Shown piece by piece: positions 50,901-56,900 of a stretch of 64,000 bases of DNA (positions are counted from its first letter, which is position 1; each line of letters begins with the position of its first letter). This DNA comes from Nematostella vectensis. Lineage: Eukaryota; Cnidaria; Anthozoa; Actiniaria; Edwardsiidae. The stretch covers positions 16,366,085 through 16,430,084 of the forward strand of contig NC_064043.1 in assembly GCF_932526225.1 (NCBI RefSeq), in the 5' to 3' direction. The notes beneath the pieces are model-generated. The model did no database searches, was not told the DNA's origin, and saw nothing but the letters and a program-made list of their open reading frames with translations. The position numbers were made by a program, and so were the translations under genes.

Positions 50901-53900
50901 CACGATGTTGTATGGATAACGTGTTATTAGCCACGATGTTGTATGGATAACGTGTCATTAGCCACGATGTTGTATGAATAACGTGTCATAAGCCACGATG
51001 TTGTATGGATAACGTGTCATAAGCCACGATGTTGTATGAATAACGTGTCATAAGCCACGATGTTGTATGAATAACGTGTCATAAGCCACGATGTTGTATA
51101 AATAACGTGTCATTAGCCACGATGTTGTATGGATAACGTGTCGTTAGCCACGATGTTGTATGGATAACGTGTCATTAGCCACGATGTTGTATGAATAACG
51201 TGTTATTAGCCAGGATGTTGTATGAATAACGTGTTATTAGCCACGATGTTGTATGGATAACGTGTCATTAGCCACGATGTTGTATGGATAACGTGTCACT
51301 AGTCGCGATGTTGTATGGATAACGTGTCGTTAGCCACGATGTTGTATGGATAACGTGTTATTAGCCACGATGTTGTATGGATAACGTGTTATTAGCCACG
51401 ATGTTGTATGGATAACGTGTCGTTAGCCACGATGTTGTATGGATAACGTGTCATTAGCCACGATGTTGTATGGATAACGTGTTATTAGCCACGATGTTGT
51501 ATGAATAACGTGTCATTAGCCACGATGTTGTATGAATAACGTGTCATTAGCCACGATGTTGTATGGATAACGTTTCATTAGCCACGATGTTGTATGAATA
51601 ACGTGTCATTAGCCACGATGTTGTATGGATAACGTTTCGTTAGCCACGAAGTAGAAAGTTATGGAAAGACTGTCTACACGAGCAGATTGTCATTGCCAAA
51701 TTTTCTTTGAGAACAGACCTTGAGCGTGTAGCACTAGCAATTTTTCATTGACAATTGTTGATATTTTCCCTGGGAATTGAAAATATATTTTAGTATTTAT
51801 AAGTGTCCTTGGCCTTAGCCCTGCTTTCAACATAATAGTTTTTGATTTGTCAAGTTAATATTTTAGTTTATTTGTTTATAGTCACATGGTGACAGGTCCA
51901 CTTCTTGTATGTTATAACACATAAAGAAATGCCAGATCTTTTAAAATGTAGCTTTATATTTATTGCTTGCTTATGTCGTGACCTGCTGTTCCCTACTGTT
52001 AACTAACATGCATAATTATGTTTTATAGGGATATAACAAGCCGAACGCTTACATAGCAACACAAGGTAGGTTGAAACAGTGGATTCTTGGTATCATGGAC
52101 AAGTGGTTATCATGGGCCAGTGGGTATTATGGGCCAGTGGGTATCATGGGCCAGTGGGTATCATGGAACAGTGGGTATCATGGACCAGTGGGTATTATGG
52201 GCCAGTGGGTATCATGGACCAGTGAGTATCATGGGCCAGTGGGTATCATGGGCCAGTGGGTATCATGGGCCAGTGGGTATTATGGGCCAGTGGGTATCAT
52301 GGGCCAGTGGGTATTATGGGCCAGTGGGTATCATGGAACAGTGGGTATCATGGACCAGTCAGTATCATGGGCCAGTGGGTATCATGGGCCAGTGGGTATC
52401 ATGGGCCAGTGGGTATCATGGGCCAGTGGGTATCATGAGCCAGTGGGTATTATGGGCCAGTCAGTATCATGGGCCAGTGGGTATCATAGGCCAGTAGGTA
52501 TCATGGACCAGTGGGTATCATGGACCAGTGGGTATCATGAGCCAGTAGGTATCATGGGCTGGTGGGTATCATGAGCCAGTGGGTATCATGGGCCAGTGGG
52601 TATCATGGTCCAGTGGGTATCATGAGCCAGCTGGTATCATGGACCAATGGGTATCATGGGTAAGTTGGTATCATGGGCCAGTGGGTATCATGGGCCAGTT
52701 GTTATCATGGACCAGTGGGTATCATGGACCAGTGGTTATCATGGGCCAGTGGGTATTATTGAACAGTGGGTATCATGGGCCAGTGGGTATCATGGACCTG
52801 TTGGTATCATGGACCAGTTGATATCATGGAACAGTGGGTATCATGGGTCAGTGGGTATCATGGACCTGTGGGTATCATGGGCCAGTGGGTATCATGGACC
52901 AGTGGGTATCATGGACCAGTGGGTATCATGGGCCAGTGGGTATCATGGACCAGTGGGTATCATGGACCAGTGGGTATCATGGGTCAGTGGGTATCATGGA
53001 CCAGTGGGTATCATGGATTGCAACTTATGCACATGCAATTTTTTTAGGCCCCATTCCTACGACTTTTGATGACTTTTGGCGAATGGTGTGGGAGCAGCAG
53101 TCTGCGTCGATAGTGATGTTAACAAATTTACAGGAAAGACATAAGGTAAATTGAAAACACCAGACAATTGGTCTTCCTGTGGTGCAAACAAGTCCATGGT
53201 GTTCTGAATGGATGATCGCATTGTCTTGTGATTTCGTAACAGCTCAAGTGCCACAAGTACTGGCCGGATGAGACCGAGGAATATGGGGACATCGGTGTAC
53301 AGTTGTTGCGCTCTGAGCATTATGCTGATTACTCCATACGAACATTCAACGTCAAAAGGGTAAGGATCAGGGTAAGGGTAAGGGTAAGGGTGAGAAAGGA
53401 TGAGGATGAGGTTAAGGGTAAGGAAGGATGAGGGTGTGGGTAAGGAAGGATGAGGTTAAGGGTAAGGAAGGATGAGGATGAGGTTAAGGGTAAGGAAGGA
53501 TGAGGATGAGGTTAAGGGTAAGAAAGGGTGAGGGTGTGGATTAAGGATGAGGATGAGGGTAAGGAAAGATGAGGGTGTGGGTAAGGAAGGATGAGGGTGA
53601 GGAAGGATCAGGATGAGGGTAAGGGTAAGGAAGGATGAGGATGAGGTTAAGGGTAAGGAAGGATGAGGTTAAGGGTAAGGAAGGATGAGGATGAGGTTAA
53701 GGGTAAGGAAGTATGAGGGTAAGGCTAAGGAAGGATGAGGGTAAGGAAGGATGAGGATGAGGTTAAGGGTAAGGAAGGGTGAGGGTGTGGATTAAGGATG
53801 AGAGTAAGGATAAGGAAGGATGAGGGTGTGGGTAAGAATGAGGGTAAGGGTAAGGAAGGATGAGGGTGTGGGTAAGAATGAGGGTAAGGGTGAGGGCAAC

Positions 53901-56900
53901 AATGAGTTTGAGGATGAGGGTAAGTGTGAGGGTAAGGGTAAGAGTGAGGGTAAGAATTATGGTGATGATGAGAGTAAGGGTTAGGATTAGGCTAAGGATG
54001 AGGGTGAGGGTGTATGGATGAGGGTGAGGGTGTATGGATGAGGGTGAGGGTGTATGGATGAGGGTAAGGGTAAGGATGAGGGTAAGTATTAGGATAAGGA
54101 TGAGGATAAGGGTAAGGATGAGGGTAAGGGTGAGGGTAAGGATGAGGGTGAGGATGAGGGTAAGGATGAGGGTGAGGGTAAGGATGAGGGTGAGGGTGTA
54201 TGGATGAGGGTAAGGGTAAGGATGAGGATGAGGGTGTATGGATAAGGGTAAAGATGAGGATGAGGGTAAGGATAAGGATAAGGGTGAGGGTAAGGATGAG
54301 AATAAGGGTTAGGGTAAAGACGAGGGTAAGGATGAGGATGAGGGTAAGGGTGAGGATGAAGCTAAGGGTAAGGGTGAGGATGAGTGTGAGAGTAAAGGTA
54401 AGGATGAGGGTGAGGACGAGGGTAAGGCTAAGGGTGAGTATAAGGATTAGGATGAGGGGAAGGTCGATCCTCTTATTTTCATACACATGCAAGCACCGTA
54501 CGTCTCCATATTTTCTTCTCCATTTTTTTGCAATAAAAATAGGCTTTAGGATTCTGAGTAAAATTAAGTGGCATGCACATGGTAGTATTCACACACAGCT
54601 TACTTAGTGCTTAAAGGGTCAATTTGGAGTATACTTGTTATGTTGTGTAGGACGCCGAGAAAGAGGAACGGGAAGTAAAGCAATTCCATTTCACCGTGTG
54701 GCCTGACCATGGCGTTCCTGAGTACCCTACTGCTATCCTAGCATTCAGGCGGAGGGTGCGAGCGTATAATCCCCCTGACGCAGGACCTGTTATCATACAC
54801 TGTAGGTAAGTGTAATGGATTGGGGGGTACCCAACTGCTATCCTAGCATTCAGACGGAGGGTTCGAGCCCATAACCTACCTGACTCAAAGGACCAATTAT
54901 CAGACACATTTTCCGCAACTGTTTGTTTATTGACTACTGTGTCTGTTACTCCAGCGCTGGTGTGGGAAGGTCAGGGACGTTTATTGTTATTGATGCAATG
55001 CTCGACCGTGTAAACGCTGAGAGTTCATTGGACATCTTCAACTACGTGGCCTATTTACGAACGCGCCGGACAGCCATGGTCCAGACAGAGGTATGTGTTT
55101 CTGAGTGATTGGCAAGCCACTTCTAATGGAATCATGTAATAGGGGCAGAAAACGCCGGTTTGTCATGGTGTTGTAATTGATGTGGCGGTGACTGTCTGTA
55201 GGAGCAATATACCTTTTGTCATGACGCGGTGCTGGAGGCAATTCAGTGCGGGAACACGCAGATCCTCGCACACGACCTGCGCATTACGCTATCGCGCATG
55301 GAAGATGTTGACAAGGAGCTCAAGATGACGAGGTTCGACTCAGAGTTCAAGGTCAGAAAGCCACCAATTGTGTGTGTTTATTTGCTGATGTGCGTGTAAC
55401 CACGTGTGTTATCAATTGCTTGTGTGCGTGTTACCACGTGTGTTTATGTGCTGGTGTGCGTGTTATCACGTGCTTGTGTGCGTGTTACCACGTGTGTTTA
55501 TGTGCTGGCGTGCGTGTTACCACGTGTGTAATCACGTGCTTATGTGCGTGTTATCAAGTGCATATATGCGTTCTATCACGTGTTTTATCACGTGCTTGTG
55601 TGCGTGTTATCACGTGCTTGTGTGCGTCTTACCGCGTGTGTTATTACGTGCTTGAGTGCGTGTGCATATGTGTAACACGTGTGTTTGCTTGTGGGCTCTC
55701 GGTTAATCGTCCTCTTGGACCATTAATGATAACGACGCGAAAGAACCTCTCCTTTCTTGTAACCTCTCCTCGGCCAACGTGTATTTTCGCTTTCCCACAT
55801 TTCTGCGAGACCGCTCAAATTCAAGAGGGCGTCCGAATAGCCAATGTGTCGAGTTTCCGCTATGAAACAAATCCCGCAAGTAGGCTATGTCCTTTTTTTG
55901 CAACATTTGTGCATGTGTGTGGTTATGTGGTGCGTGCCTGCTTTCTTGCATGTGCTGTTGACATGGTCTACCCATGGTATATTTTAGATGCTGATGTATT
56001 ACGTATTTTCTTAACGCATCTCATCTTTTTTCAGACATTGAACAAAGTGAGTCCTATCCTACCGAAGGCGTGTTATATCGTGGCGTCTTACCCAGAAAAC
56101 AAGGACAAGAACAGATATTCTGATATCCTAGCATGTGAGAAAATATGAATAAAACCATTAATGAAATACTGGACAAATACTGGCATGGTGACTTCTAGAG
56201 GTGGATAACATGAACTGTGTTGATATTTTTCAGCTGATTTCTCGCGAGTTGTACTCACGGCCATTGACGACAACGAAATAACTACGTACATCAACGCCGT
56301 GCATATCTCGGTATGTGTGAGTGGGGGGGGGGGGGACGAAATAACTACGTACATCAACGCCGTGCATATCTCGGTATGTGTGAGTGGGGGGGGGGGAGGA
56401 CGAAATAACTACGTACATCAACACCGTGCATATCTCGGTATGTGTGAGTGGGGGGGGGGGAGGACGAAATAACTACGTACATCAACACCGTGCATATCTC
56501 GGTATGTGTGAGTGGGGGGGAGGGGGACGAAATAACTACGTACATCAACACCGTGCATATCTCGGTATGTGGGGGGGGGGGGGAGGACGAAATAACTAGG
56601 TACATCAACGCCGTGCATATCTCGGTCAGGCGGTCGGTCGTTCTGAGGGAGGGAGGGAATTTGTTGGAATACTTGGCTTTTCTATTTGCCTAATACTGAG
56701 CCACGTTTTCAGGGTTACAAGCAACAACACGCATTCATTGTGACGCAGTATCCGCTGACCGCCACTGTGTCTGACTTCTGGCGCATGCTCAGTGAGCAGG
56801 ACTCCGCATGTGTGGTTCTTTTCCAGCCAACGGAAGAAGGGGTGAGCTGCTTCGTGTTTACATTTGTTCCTTTTCTTTGCTCACATCCTTGGGACAAAAA

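Larger units (their letters stand above)
36498..55351 (+). other. exons 19-27: PTP domain D1 (catalytic)
   Basis: Residues about 1145-1477. Motifs in order: [52 protein letters not shown], the WPD loop [11 protein letters not shown] (Asp about 1349), the signature [11 protein letters not shown] (Cys about 1381, Arg about 1387), and [13 protein letters not shown]. All residues needed for catalysis are present, so D1 should be the active phosphatase. The nine exons are spread over 19 kb because of two transposon insertions and several minisatellites. Confidence 0.94.

Noticed and set aside
44945-51645. CRISPR-like array of short repeats
   Set aside because: Units abut each other without unique spacers, in an animal intron; it is a minisatellite.
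52071-53069. ORFs with repeating GYHGPVGIM pattern
   Set aside because: They are translations of a 17-bp minisatellite within an intron; the real coding exons on either side read in other frames and continue the phosphatase.
53992-54607. ORFs rich in LTLTLIL or VRVRMR in the G-rich tract
   Set aside because: Simple-sequence translation of the GGGTAA/GGATGA intron tract.
54826-54915. Extra PTP exon
   Set aside because: It is a diverged partial copy of exon 25 without acceptor, donor or HC signature.
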